Shown here piece by piece: positions 26,001 to 36,502 of a DNA stretch of 64,000 nucleotides. Every line of letters begins with the position of its first letter. Within the stretch, counting starts at the first letter, position 1. The position numbers and the translations under genes were made by a program. The notes under the pieces were generated by a model, which made no database searches, had not been told where the DNA came from, and was given only the letters and a program-made list of their open reading frames with translations. Origin of the DNA: Pipra filicauda (taxonomy: Eukaryota > Chordata > Aves > Passeriformes > Pipridae); the NCBI RefSeq assembly GCF_003945595.2, contig NW_024104898.1, positions 2,232,001-2,296,000 on the forward strand, in the 5' to 3' direction.

Positions 26001-29000
26001 CAAGCCACCCAAAACATCAAGAAAGGAGCAAAGAAAGAGAAGCAGAGAGAGCAAAAAGGAGAAAAGGAGGAAGAAGGAGAGACATTATATAGCTACCACT
26101 GGAACCTTGTGGAAGACCAGCTCTCACACGTCCAAGTGGCAGGGCCATGAGACAAGGCAAACACATGGTTTATCTACTCTAGTCCCTATGGCCAACCCCT
26201 CCAGGCAGCATCTCTGACTCACCAGCCACTCTGGGGTTCCTGCCTTGAGTGAGGGGCAATGTTCTCACTGTCTCTGCCAGTCTGAGCCTGGTTTAGGGGC
26301 TCCAAGAGGTGTGGTGTGTTATAGTTTTCCCAGGCTGTTTGTGGCTGACAGCTACTCTGGGGCTTTCCCATGTGGGGTCCAGGGGCCTGCCATGAGGGAT
26401 ACAGATCCACCTCACCTCTGTGAAGTTTGACCCATCCCTTCCCCCTCCACGCACACACACACTCCCCACAAGGTGGTTTGGACCCAATAATCGCTGATCT
26501 GGTGTCTAACAGACTGTAAAACCTAACTGAAATGAAAGAGTACTTGGGAGAGGGAATGCAAAGTGCAGCGACACTTGGAAGGTCATAAATAACTGTCAGT
26601 ACATTCCAGTTTTAAGCTAAGGATAAACTGCTCAACTCATATATACATATGAGTTTGGCAACGGCAATATTGCTCTTTTAGGAGGAGATTAGGAGAAATG
26701 AGTATGCTGAAACTTATGACTATGACCATGTATATTTAATAGGATAGTTTATAAGGCCACTCAGAACTTCTGGGATGGTATTGTTACAGCATCATGCTTT
26801 GATGGAAGAGCTGAGCCGTAGCAAAAAAGACTTTGAGGAGATAATTCGAGCCAAGAATAAAGAACTGGAAGAAACAAAGGTAAGGAATAAGTGAATTCTC
26901 AGTTTTATTCATAAGTGGAAAACGATATACTGCAGCAGAGAAAATAGTTTATTTTACATTTGTCTTAGTTCTGCCTGGCCTCCCATAGTGCAAAAATTTC
27001 TGTGTTTTGAGGTGGCAGCTGACTCTGGTTCCAGGACTGGGCAAGGATGCACCTTGCCCTGTTCATAAACTACTGTTGAACAGTTGTTACTAGATCTTTC
27101 TCAGTCATAAAGAAAGCCAAGAGCAGCTGAACTGCGCATTGTGCAGGAGAAATGGGCCTATTCTGCTCTTTCCTTAAAAACAAAAAAACAGACCAACACC
27201 AACAGAAAAACACCCAGAAATGTTTGAAAAGTGAGGTGTTTCATTTTCAGTTAACGTGCATATAAGTAAAACTGTAGTGTGACAGCAGTTGTATAAAGGA
27301 GTGTAAGACTAAAGCAACATGGAATTTGAATAATGAATGAGATAAGCCATATTTCTTCCTGCTCATGACACAAGGTGGTGAGTGGGAAATAATTAAGGAG
27401 ATTCTTTCTGTGTCTTACTCTTGGAAATTATCATAATATCTACCTCTGGCAGTTTGCTTTGTTTTTTTTTTTTTATGTTATGTTTGGAACTCTGCTGCTG
27501 TTTCAACTATAGCTTCAACTGGAAGAATTTCTCTGTTATTTTTAGAAGATGAAGCAGGTACCTAGCCTAATCAGCCTAATTTAACACCAAACAACCAAAA
27601 AAAGAGTTATTGGGCTGTTAAATGCAAGTAAATGTTTTAAACTTTTACACTTCATTTTTTTAACATTTGAGGTGTTTTGTCTATTGGGTGTTATGCTTTT
27701 TATATCAGACATCAAAAGAACTGTTGACTTAAGCTAAACTCATGCCAGGAATGGGTTGGAAAAGATTCTGAAAAAGTGATCCAGCTGGTAGTTTCTTAGG
27801 GCTGAAGGGAATTTTGGTAGTGGCTGCTGTTCTTCCATCTAAGTTCTCTGCAGTGCATGGGAATATTCTCAATACTGCTGTGACTACAAAGAGGAGGGAG
27901 GTTACATAGCTGGGTATTATAATAGGCACAAACTTGACGTGTGGAGACTTGCAGTATGATTTTCTATTTGTACTACCTTCTCCTGCACACATGCTTCCTG
28001 CCAATATTATATTGAGTAAAATCTTGTTCTTTGTTGACACATGACTGTATGTACTATTCCACTAGGAGGAGAAGGAAAAGGTGAGAGCCCAAAAAGAAGA
28101 GGTGCTGAATCAGATGAATGATGTGTTGGAGAATGAGTTGCAATGCACAATCTGTTCTGAGCACTTTATTGAGGTATGCTTAAACCTGGATGGGTTTGCC
28201 AGTAAAGAAGAGACTTGAGTAGCTTTTCCTAGTTCTGTTAAAGCAATAGTTAAGCCTGTTTCTTTACTTCACTAGTTTAACAGTCCCAACAGACCTGCAG
28301 TGCGTTGTTATGGGAACGGGTTGATCCAGAAATCCATTCTGTTTGCCCTGACTCTTCTGGACAGAAAATTCAACTTTAATGTCTCCACCTGCATAGACAT
28401 GCTTAATCCTAAAATGCATATAAACTTGGAGCACTTGTGCAGGTTTTTGAACTGGTGCTCTGAGTTTCTGCTGACGGCCTTCTTGGGGAGGAATCATTTT
28501 GTAGTGGACCTTGCTTTAAGTTGGCTGGATTTGGACTGTTTCAGGTTTAGATATATGGAGAGGTTAGATCAATCAAATCCTGAAACATTTATATTGTTCA
28601 GATAAACACTTTCTTTGAGAAATTGGCCTGTTTTCATTTGATTCTAGATTTGATAGGATATGTTCTGACATGGAGACTGTTAGTTTTGTTCATGTTTTGC
28701 TAGACCTTCAGTTGCATTACATTAATTTCTACTATGGGGAAAACTGATGTTTTAATGTTGCTATAACAGCTTAAGAGCTAGCTCAAATTTTAATTTCTGG
28801 TTTCTCAGTAATTTAAAATACTATTCTGCAGTATCTGAGCTTTTTCATAATTTATCCTTTTCAAATTAGGGAAACTTAGAATTAATTCATTTTGTCTGTT
28901 TCTGCCTTGCTGTGACTTACAGTGACTCCATTAACTTGCTTGTAAAACTGGCCTGCCCTCTGGCATGGGAGAGTTTGTGTGTAACCCCTTTAAAGCTAAA

Positions 29001-31355
29001 GAAAAGGGGCTTTAGGCTCTCCCCTCTCTTTCCTTATAGGAAGTGTCCATCTAATATTTCTCTGTCTTCAGTATGTTTTTTCTTTACAATGCTTGTATGG
29101 GCATGCTGTGACCAGCGTCATTTGATTGAATTCCACAGGCTGTCACTCTGAACTGTGCGCACAGCTTCTGCTCCTACTGTATCGATGAGTGGACGAAACG
29201 TAAAGTGGAGTGCCCCATCTGCAGGCAGGAGATCAAATCAAAGACACGCTCTCTTGTGCTGGATAACTGCATTGACAGGATGGTAGAAAAACTGGATGTG
29301 GAAATGAAAGAGCATCGCCTGACCCTTATCAGAAAGCGGAAAGGTGAGAGGTGGGTGGATGTGGCATGATCAGTACAATCTTTTATTCCATCTATTTTGT
29401 ACAACTTTCTTTGGCACCTATATACCAAGAAGATGCTCGGGGACTGCAGCAGAAACACTAGAAAAGTAGTCCTGAGATCTCTTGAGTAACTAGCTTTACT
29501 GCACAGTAAAATACAATTAATAAAAAGTTTGGAAAAAGACTTAAGTATGAGTTGCACAGTCTAGCAGGGTATCTTAATTTAATCATGCTAAAGGTTACAC
29601 TGTTTCAAAGAGATCACTATATAAAAACAAAACTATATAGAATGGTCCTTGAATAATTTCCAGGCACTTTTAATTAAACTGTTGAGTACACAATTTCAAA
29701 AACTCAACAGGGCAGTGCCAGATAAGAAGCTCTGAATTCTCTTCCATGTGCTAGATTTTTATAGGAAATCTCTGAAAGGGACATTGGTATATCATGTAAG
29801 TATATGGCTGAACTGGCAGTTGCTCTGCCATGTTTATTTTTGTGGAATTAAAGTCACTGTGGCCTAAAGACATAACATCTTGCCTAGTTGTAGCTAAAAG
29901 ACAGTGCATGGTGTAGATAGCTTTAAGAAAAACTCTGGTGTGGGCTATTCCTACTCTTGCTTCCTTCTTCCAGGTTTGTTTCTAGAGCACTTGACACTGG
30001 TATCTAGGTGCTAAAATGTAGACATCTTTTCCTGCTGCTGTTTAACAAATTTCTATTGCTCTGTTCCCTTAAGTAATTGTCTTCTTTTCGCTTCGTAGAG
30101 GTCAGTGCATGATCCTTCATTTCGCAGTGTGTCAAGCCTTTTACCTAATGAAAGAAAGGTGCTTTTGAAATGTTTCAGATGCTCCATGGTGACATAGAAT
30201 GACATCACTAAGCAGTGCTAGTTCAAGCCTGAAATTAGAACCTATGTAACCATCTCAGCCCAATTCCCTCAGGAAATGCTGCACTGCTCAGAGAGTGCCT
30301 GGCTCAGCCTCATGAATTGCTTTCACCTCTGCAGAACTGACATATGTGCATGTAGGCAGAGTATGTCATAGCTCCTGAAGTGTCTCATCAGGTAGCTAAT
30401 GAGGACTGGCTGCAGTGGTGCCTTCATTGGAGCCCTCTGCATGCTAAACCAATGGTCTTCATCCTTGGTTGAAAAAAAAAGGAAATAAGCTCATAGTCTA
30501 CCTTCATAAATGACTATCTGTAAGGAAATCATTTAACTTAACCGTGACACACTTCAGGAGGAAGGTTAAATGGTTTCTCTGCCATCTTTTTATTCAGTGA
30601 TGGAAACATTTTGATTGACATGAGGATAACCATGTGTCTATTTGAAATTAATTCCTAAGAAGTAAACCCACTGAAAGAAGAATAATGATGAAAGTGGCAC
30701 TTGAGAAGCTGTCAGAGCTTCCCAAGAAACTTTTCCAAGAGCCTTAGTAGAATGGGCACCAGAAGGACAGCTTGCAGTCTTAAATGTGTGAAGGTTTTGA
30801 TGGGCCTGTAAGTGTCTTGAGCAACTATTATTTGTGTGAGAGCTTCTTACCATGTTTTGTTCCTTCTTCTTTCTTACCTGTAATAGTTAGCCAAGGCCCT
30901 GTAATAGTTGGCCATTTCCATTGCCAGTTGTGTGCCTGTGAAGGGATGGAGAATATCTCCTCCTCATCTCTGTTATCTTAACAGGAAAAGACAGAGAGAA
31001 CACTTAAGAAAACAAATAAACAAAAAACTCCCAACCCTTTGTTCTTTTAATACTGAAAACTGAAAAGAAAAAGGCCCATGCCCTGCAGCTTGAAAGACAT
31101 ATATCAATCTTCAGTGAGAGGCTATAATATAGTTTCAGACAACTGGTAATTAACACTTGTGGGTACTGCAGTCACAGCTAACTTTTGTATCTGTGTGTTT
31201 TGAATGCAGAGAAACAGAATGTGATGGTGAAACCAGCCACAGACAATGACAACAATGTCACTTCCTCCACCTACTCCATCTTGTCGATAAACAGTTGTGA
31301 CAGTGAGGAGTCTGAGGAGGGTTTTTACTATAATGAAAGCTATTACATTATCTGA
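20054..31355 (+). CDS. RNF8: E3 ubiquitin-protein ligase RNF8 (8 exons, 523 aa)
   Basis: Nuclear E3 ligase that reads ATM-phosphorylated MDC1 at DNA breaks through an FHA domain and, with UBC13, ubiquitinates chromatin. Coding exons: 20054-20143, 22691-22819, 23790-24530, 25554-25616, 26790-26879, 28066-28173, 29139-29343, 31210-31355; total 1572 nt, TGA at 31353-31355. The FHA domain (about residues 12-105) has the phosphopeptide-binding signature: GRG with R35, aligning with human R42, and SRKHC at 53-57, then SLNGVWLN. Exon 3 (residues 74-320) codes the linker and the start of a Gln/Glu-rich coiled coil reaching about 395. The C3HC4 RING covers C398 to C435 ([17 protein letters not shown]). 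The start is the first in-frame ATG giving the conserved WCLRRVG segment. Two oddities are the GC donor of intron 4 and a 48-residue acidic, Tyr-rich tail after RKRK where human RNF8 (485 aa) ends within a few residues. Confidence 0.96.
20144..22690 (+). other. RNF8: RNF8 intron 1
   Basis: The first part to about 20530 belongs to the CpG island. A CR1 fragment lies at 21260-21415. A 154-codon minus-strand open frame at 22173-22637 has no recognisable domain and is not called. Nothing else was recognised. Confidence 0.8.
21260..21415 (-). mobile_element. CR1 LINE 3'-end fragment
   Basis: The plus strand reads as the reverse complement of the CR1 3' end: 'agaatatcgtgagttggaag', then 'gagtccagctcctggccctg', 'cacaggacagccccaaaaat', and 'aactctatcaggcttggtgc'. 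It lies in RNF8 intron 1, antisense to the gene, and codes nothing. Identification is from remembered CR1 consensus. Confidence 0.85.
25617..26789 (+). other. RNF8: RNF8 intron 4, GC-AG type, containing a solo LTR
   Basis: Exon 4 ends ...CAAGAG and the intron starts GCAAGT; the next exon starts after TTGTTACAG with CAT CAT GCT TTG. Only this junction keeps the frame and gives the conserved [15 protein letters not shown] continuity (human LAQALQEHWALMEEL). Apart from the C at +2 the donor is a strong match, as is usual for the minor GC-AG class. The intron contains an LTR at 25727-26511. Confidence 0.85.
25727..26511 (-). mobile_element. Solo LTR of an endogenous retrovirus with 5-bp TSD
   Basis: The 785-bp element starts TGTAAGACTCC and ends GGTGTCTAACA on the plus strand. 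The ends are imperfect inverted repeats (9 of 11 positions) with TG...CA termini. It is flanked by a perfect direct repeat GACTG at 25722-25726 and 26512-26516. On the minus strand, a TATATAA box near 26084-26090 precedes an AATAAA at 25858-25863, giving the U3-R-U5 order. No gag, pol or env sequence is present, so this is a recombined solo LTR, antisense to RNF8. The retroviral class is not settled by sequence reading alone. Confidence 0.8.
29344..31209 (+). other. RNF8: RNF8 intron 7
   Basis: The intron separates the RING exon from the final exon. If it is retained, the frame continues GERWVDVA and stops at TGA 29367-29369, giving a short C-terminus closer in length to human RNF8. No repeat or RNA gene was recognised in it. 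Confidence 0.7.
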
Positions 31356-31880
31356 ACACTGTTACTGCGGACTTGTTTGCCTGTGTGCTGCCCAGAACCA
31401 ACCTAATGGTGTTTGGTTGAGTGCTGCTGGAGGAGCAGACTGGACACCTGGAAGCAGAGACTCTATGAAGAGGCTGGAGCTCAGAACTAGCAGCATTTCG
31501 AAGAAGTACCTTGTTTTTTCAATGAATATACAGAACCTTGATCTCTAAAACAAAATTGGGGTCGGAGAGAACAAACTGCTGTTATGCTAGCTAGTTGACC
31601 TACAAACCCTAAGCTTCCATGATAGCTTGTGACCCGCTTGGTGTAATGTAATAGTTTCTATTGCATCATTGCCCTTTTCCTCAGTGAATGACATGTTTAA
31701 ATGTGTACATCAGCTTCCCTTGTTTCAGGCAGCAGAGGGAATGGCCCAAGGTATTTGAGAACTTGGCCATCCCCACCAGCAGGCAGGAAATTCGTATGTC
31801 AGGAAAAAGTGCCAGGGTGGGTTTTCCCCTTGAATTTCATACGGCAGCTAGAGTCATCCCAGGCCTCGGGCAGTAAAGAT

Positions 31881-31886
31881 AATAAA
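31881..31886 (+). promoter_or_regulatory. RNF8: RNF8 poly(A) signal candidate (AATAAA)
   Basis: Canonical AATAAA 526 nt past the RNF8 stop, the first exact hexamer in the 3' flank that I noticed. A GT-rich stretch follows. Longer 3' UTRs are possible. Confidence 0.5.
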
Positions 31887-32879
31887 GGGTGGGTTATGGA
31901 CCCTGTCAGCCGTAAGTGCATTGTGAGCTGAGCTACTGGTCATCAGCTCTCTTTTTATGTAAATTATTTTCCATTAGATAGGGATGAAGGAGATTATATC
32001 TTCCAGAATTCCTTAGCTAGTGCTCTTTTCATGTAGTGTCTTTGGATTGCTCCCTCTTCAGGCTTTTGCATAAAGGTTTTAGAACTGGGAAGCAGCAAAT
32101 CCAGAAATTATTAGCAGTGACTTCAGAAACATTTAGTCAGCAGCGGAGAGGAACCTCTGCCTCTTCAGAAGTGCTGCTCTCCAAATTATTGAAATGTCCT
32201 GTTGGCAGGGTAGGAAAGCAGGATCTGTAGGCAACCACAAGGCACAGAATGAAGCACTTCATTTTATTGTTTACAAAACATCACTGTTGAGCTGTGGGTT
32301 ATACTACTCTCACAGAAAATCACTCGTCCCTAAGAGACTGAGCAAGTCTTGCCTCATCCTATCATGTATTTGTCTATCAAGTTCCATTTTCCAGTGGCTT
32401 ATGCTTTTGACTTAGCTGTTACGTGGAAAGGACTCATAGAAGATGGGGAAGCCCTTCTCATCTGTAGTATGTCTTCGGCTATTTGTATGTGCTCTTTTGT
32501 TTCTATGTTTATTTTGTTTAAGAACGAAAATATAAATCCATTTCTGCATTAGTCTTCCTTTGTGCAGCCACTGAGATGAATGTCTTTCTCCTAGTCATCT
32601 TTAGATTTTTTTTTTATTTTTTTTTTGAGAAAAGAGAGGCCATCTCATTTAATGACTTTGCTTCATGTTTTGACTGCTGTAAGCAGTGTGGGTACGTAAA
32701 GTTACTTGAAAGACTCTTGTATTGAGGCACTGATAAAAGACTGTGACTACCCTAATACTAATTTAGTAGGTACAAATCATACCTCTTACCTTCTTCCACA
32801 GGAAGAAAGATCCCATTAAAAGGTGATGCTGTCCTTAGGAAGTTAGTGCATTCTGACATTTACTGGTAGGACTTAAACC

Positions 32880-32897
32880 GGGGGGGAGGGGGGGGGG
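32880..32897 (+). repeat. G-run with one interruption
   Basis: Seven G, one A, then ten G on the plus strand in otherwise AT-rich intergenic DNA. It could form a G-quadruplex or vary in length between individuals, and is a likely spot for sequencing error. Confidence 0.8.
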
Positions 32898-33510
32898 CTG
32901 ATCTGAGGGCCAGGCAACTTGCTTAAAATTTTAGTGTAAGATTTCTTTTGTGAAGGAGACATTATGTCTTGCACATTATTCTTTCTCTTTTAATATTCAC
33001 TTGCTGTATGTGCTTTCGAAAGTTTCTTTTGTGAATATGTGCTTTCTAGGATGTGCAAAACAATGTTCCTCAAAACGCTCATGAAATAGGCTGATGTAAA
33101 ACAGGCATTCTCAATGAAGAGGAGTAGAAGGAAAATACTCTGGTTACCTAGGACTGCAAATTCTTCTACTGTGTATCTCTTCCATGGTTTTTTTTGCTCA
33201 TTTCATTTTGTGAAATATATATATATTTTATTATACTGGTGTTGCAGAGAAGGAGAACGCTTGCCCGGGTAACAGAATGGTAATCTTTGGTGCAATTTCT
33301 GAGTGTGTCCTCTTTTCACTAGAACATGAAGAACGTAAGTGGTATACCAAACCATTTCCACTCTTATTGGTAGGTGCATAACGTGTAAAGGTCCACAGAG
33401 AGAGGTGAAGTAATAATACTGTTCACTTGCAAAAGCTTTTCACTGACAAAACCAGACCTGTGTTTCTAGCAGTGTGCTCTCCTTTGGTCTAAGTTCTGGA
33501 TCCTTTCTTC

Positions 33511-33554
33511 TACTTGGTTGTACAATTACTTGGTTGTACAATTACTTGGTTGTA
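33511..33554 (+). repeat. 16-bp tandem repeat, 2.75 copies
   Basis: The unit tacttggttgtacaat occurs perfectly at 33511-33526 and 33527-33542, with a third partial copy to 33554. It is a minisatellite-like local duplication with no coding role. Confidence 0.9.
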
Positions 33555-33929
33555 ATGCCTTGGAGGCATTATATCCTGAACATAACATTCTTGTCTTGGG
33601 ATGGCATCAAGCGCTTCCAGAATTCAGGTTACAGCTGAGCTAGTCACAGCTGGTGCACAGCAGTCTTGATGCAGGTTCAAGACTTGCTGCTTTCCACTGG
33701 AAGACAGCTGTCAAGCAGTGTGTTAATCAAACAATTTCAGAGGAATACATTGTCTAGCAGCATCAGAGAAATAGTTGGGAAGGAGTGCTAATGGATTATG
33801 GAAGGGGATCATCACATCACAGGGGAATGTTTAACTCTTGGAGACTTACAGAGCCCAAGATGAATCTGACAATCACATGTGCAAGAAAAATCTACCATCT
33901 TAGTATTTGGTGAGCCTGTCAAAGGCAGA

Positions 33930-34880
33930 ATGGGAGCTTCAGACAAAAGTTTATTAAGAAGGCCTCCTGTTGAGTCACAAGGTGCAGAAAGGGCACCCTT
34001 GCTTTATAAACTCCTCTGAGAGCAGCCTGGCTGGATCCAGCCTTAGCCCCAGGCTTTGTCAACGGTTTAAGTGTAAAGGATTATATAGGTGTAATTGAAC
34101 CTTTATACAGCTGTGTCCCATGGGATGGCAAACCAGATATATTTATATTTATATATATATATATATCTCATTTATTATGACAATAATCAGACAAAAATAT
34201 CTTAATTGGAATTATTTACTACACACTATAGGAGCTATAACAACTATTGTAGTGCACTATGAAGCAGTATTGAAGCAATTATATTAAAGCAATTGTATTA
34301 AAGCTAGCAAAACCCAATTATTAAGTAGAGATTGATGTTACTCAACCCATACCAATGACCAAATCTCTTTTGCTCAGCCTCGAGGAGTAACCTTGAAGGG
34401 TGTCTCCCCCCAAGGCAGGAATCTCCACACATACACTCCAAGAAGGGGTATGTCAGAAGACCCTGCCCGTTAAATTTGGGACTGGGCTTTTATAGTATAA
34501 AGTGACTGACTGTCAGTCATATGTCTCCAGGCCAGCTGTGTCAGCTCAGCAGCTTTAGGTATGTTATCAGTAGTATCACTTGTTTATTCCTTTATCTGGA
34601 TACTTCACCAGGTTTATCACATATTCATCTCGCTATCAGGATGTTTAACTGGTGTTAAGAAGTCAGACTGGATTCAGCATTAGTCAACACCAAAAGCAGC
34701 ATGATGACCCCTTCTTCATTTACCACTGATAGCTTTGCAAATAGGGCATTGTTGTTTTCCCCGTTCCAGGCAGAGCATCCTGCTACAGATTGTTGCAGAG
34801 CCTTACCAACAACTGTCATTTAACTTTGCAGGACATGTAACAGGCAATTTAATACTCCAGCTGTGCCCCTCTCCCCCCAG
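33930..34880 (-). mobile_element. Possible degraded LTR sequence
   Basis: Two minus-strand TATA/poly(A) pairs are seen. One is TATAAA near 33999-34004 with AATAAA near 33950-33955. The other is TATAAAAG near 34486-34494 with an AATAAA near 34169-34174 inside AT-rich DNA. The style resembles avian LTRs, but no TG...CA ends or target duplication could be placed, so this is tentative and could be two elements or none. Confidence 0.3.
34138..34167. repeat. TA-rich microsatellite
   Basis: Alternating TA with two TTTA interruptions, ending in about nine TA pairs. Confidence 0.85.
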
Positions 34881-35178
34881 GTGAAGTCTGGGTTTTCTTT
34901 TCCAAAGGTGTATTCTGACTAGTCAATGTTTTATTTCCTCCTTGTCCTTCCCTCCTCCTGGTCCCTTTTGCCATAACTTGACCTAATCAAACACAACAAA
35001 CAGCAACAGCAACACAAACAGCAACTAGATAATCTTGAACTACACTTCTCAAGTAGGATCCTCCTATCCCTTGGTGTTACCATGTTTGCTTTCGTTTTTG
35101 AGACTAAGCATTCAGGCCCGTGTGCTGAGCTGTATGTCCCCAGGTTTACAGCTTAATGCAAAGTACAAGGCAGCTTAC

Positions 35179-35553
35179 AGAATCACATAGTTTGGTTGGA
35201 AAAGACCTCTGAGATCATCGAGTCCAACCTTTGACCTAACACCACCCTGCCAAGCAGACCATAGCACTGAGTGCCATGAACAGCCTTTCCTTAAACACCT
35301 CCAGGGGCGGTGACTCCACCACCTCCCTGGGCAGTCCGTTTCAATGTCCAATCACCCTTTCTATGAAGAAATTCCTCCTGATGCCCAACCTAAACCTCCT
35401 CTGGCGCAGGTCGAGGCCATGTCCTCTTGTCCTGTCTCTAGGTGCCGGGGAGAAGAGGCCGACCCCACCTGGCTACAACCTCCTTTCAGGTAGTTGTAGA
35501 GAGTGACGAGGTCACCCCTGGACCTCCTCCAGGATGAACAACCCCAGCTCTGG
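35179..35553 (-). mobile_element. CR1 LINE 3' fragment upstream of CMTR1
   Basis: The plus strand is the reverse complement of a young-looking CR1 3' end: 'gagatcatcgagtccaacct', 'aaacacctccaggggcggtg', 'ctatgaagaaattcctcctg' and 'ggtagttgtagagagtgacg'. It is 5'-truncated near 35553, about 90 bp before the CMTR1 CpG island. An A15 run follows at 35596-35610. Confidence 0.92.
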
Positions 35554-35639
35554 ATACGACACACGATAGACACACGTTTACCCATCCAACATATTAAAAA
35601 AAAAAAAAAAGAATATCTGGCACTTTACATCGCATCCCG

Positions 35640-36060
35640 CTCCATTCACACCGCGTCCCGGGACTGCCCCCGGCCCGCCTGCGGGATCGGGCGGTGCGTC
35701 ACTGCCGCGCGCCGGCGGGCCGGGCAGGCCCCGCGCGAGGGGCGGGGCGGAGGCGGGGCCGGCGCCGCGTCCGAGCGGGGAAACGAAAGCGGCGGCGGCG
35801 CAGGAGCGGCGGCCTCCCGTCCTCCCCCCGCCGCGTTCTGCAAGCCGGAGCCCTCCGGAGCCCACCCCCGCCGGTGCTGCCGCCACTGCCGCCACTGCCG
35901 CCCGCTCCAGCGCAGCGCTGCCCGCGGGCCCCGGCCGTGTGCGAGTCAGCGTGGGGCGCGGCCGCCAGCGGTTCCCGCGGGCTCCCTCCCCCCGGGCGGC
36001 TCCGCGGCTCGGCCCCGGCACCGGGGGCTGCGGTGCGGGCGGTGCGGTGAGGGTCCGGAG
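35640..36060 (+). promoter_or_regulatory. CMTR1: CMTR1 CpG-island promoter and untranslated exon 1
   Basis: The CpG-rich block contains clustered GC boxes at 35739-35760 and no TATA box. A good splice donor GGTGCG|GTGAGG at 36046/36047 could end an untranslated first exon, joined to the acceptor TTCTTTCAG before 37640, where coding starts 15 nt in. The transcription start cannot be fixed from sequence. Open frames in this block are GC-driven and not called. Confidence 0.7.
35779..35788 (+). promoter_or_regulatory. CMTR1: ISRE/IRF-like site
   Basis: GGAAACGAAA fits the IRF core AANNGAAA and differs at one position from the ISRE core GAAANNGAAA. CMTR1 is also known as ISG95, an interferon-stimulated gene, so the site is plausible. 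Function is inferred from the motif. Confidence 0.45.
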
Positions 36061-36072
36061 AAGAGCAGCAGA

Positions 36073-36502
36073 ACTGGTGAAGGGTCTGGAGGGTAAGCGA
36101 TGTGAGGAGTGGCTGGGGGAGCTGGGGGTGTTCAGTCTGGAGAAAAGGAGGCTCGGGGGGACTTTATTGCTGTCTACGACTACCCGAGAGAAGGTTGTAG
36201 CCAGGTGGGGTCGGCCTCTTCTCCCAGCCAGCAGGCGACAGGAGGAGAGGACATGGCCTCAAGGTGCGCCAGGGGAGGTTTAGGTTGGACATCAGGAGGA
36301 GTCCCTGACCAGAGGGGATGATGTGACATTGGAATGGGCTGCCCAGGGAGGTGCTGGAGTCGCATTCCCTGGAGGTGTTTAAGGAAAGACTGGATGTGGC
36401 ACCTGTTGCTGTGGTCTAGTTCACACGGTGCTGTTCGGCCATAGGTTGGACTCGATGATCTCAGAGGTCTTTTCCAACCTAATTGATTCTGTGGTTCTGT
36501 GC
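36073..36502 (+). mobile_element. CR1 LINE 3' fragment in CMTR1 intron 1
   Basis: The plus-strand order matches CR1: 'ggtgttcagtctggagaaaa', 'aaggttgtagccaggtgggg', 'gggctgcccagggaggtgct', 'ggttggactcgatgatctca', and an ATTCTGTG-type end near 36502. It starts about 27 bp past the proposed exon 1 donor. It is closely similar to the oppositely oriented copy at 35179-35553, sharing identical blocks longer than 30 bp. Confidence 0.93.

Larger units (their letters stand above)
31887..35178. other. RNF8-CMTR1 intergenic region
   Basis: No coding gene was recognised. Contents include T-runs near 32607-32626, a G-run at 32880-32897, AT dinucleotide runs near 33217-33228 and 34138-34167, a short tandem repeat at 33511-33554, and LTR-like sequence at about 33930-34880. 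Open frames are short and unsupported. Confidence 0.7.

Noticed and set aside
35503..36096. 197-codon plus and 147-codon minus open frames in the CMTR1 CpG island
   Set aside because: Low-complexity Arg/Ala/Pro/Gly products typical of CpG islands, partly inside a CR1. No domain and no splice link to CMTR1 coding exon frames.
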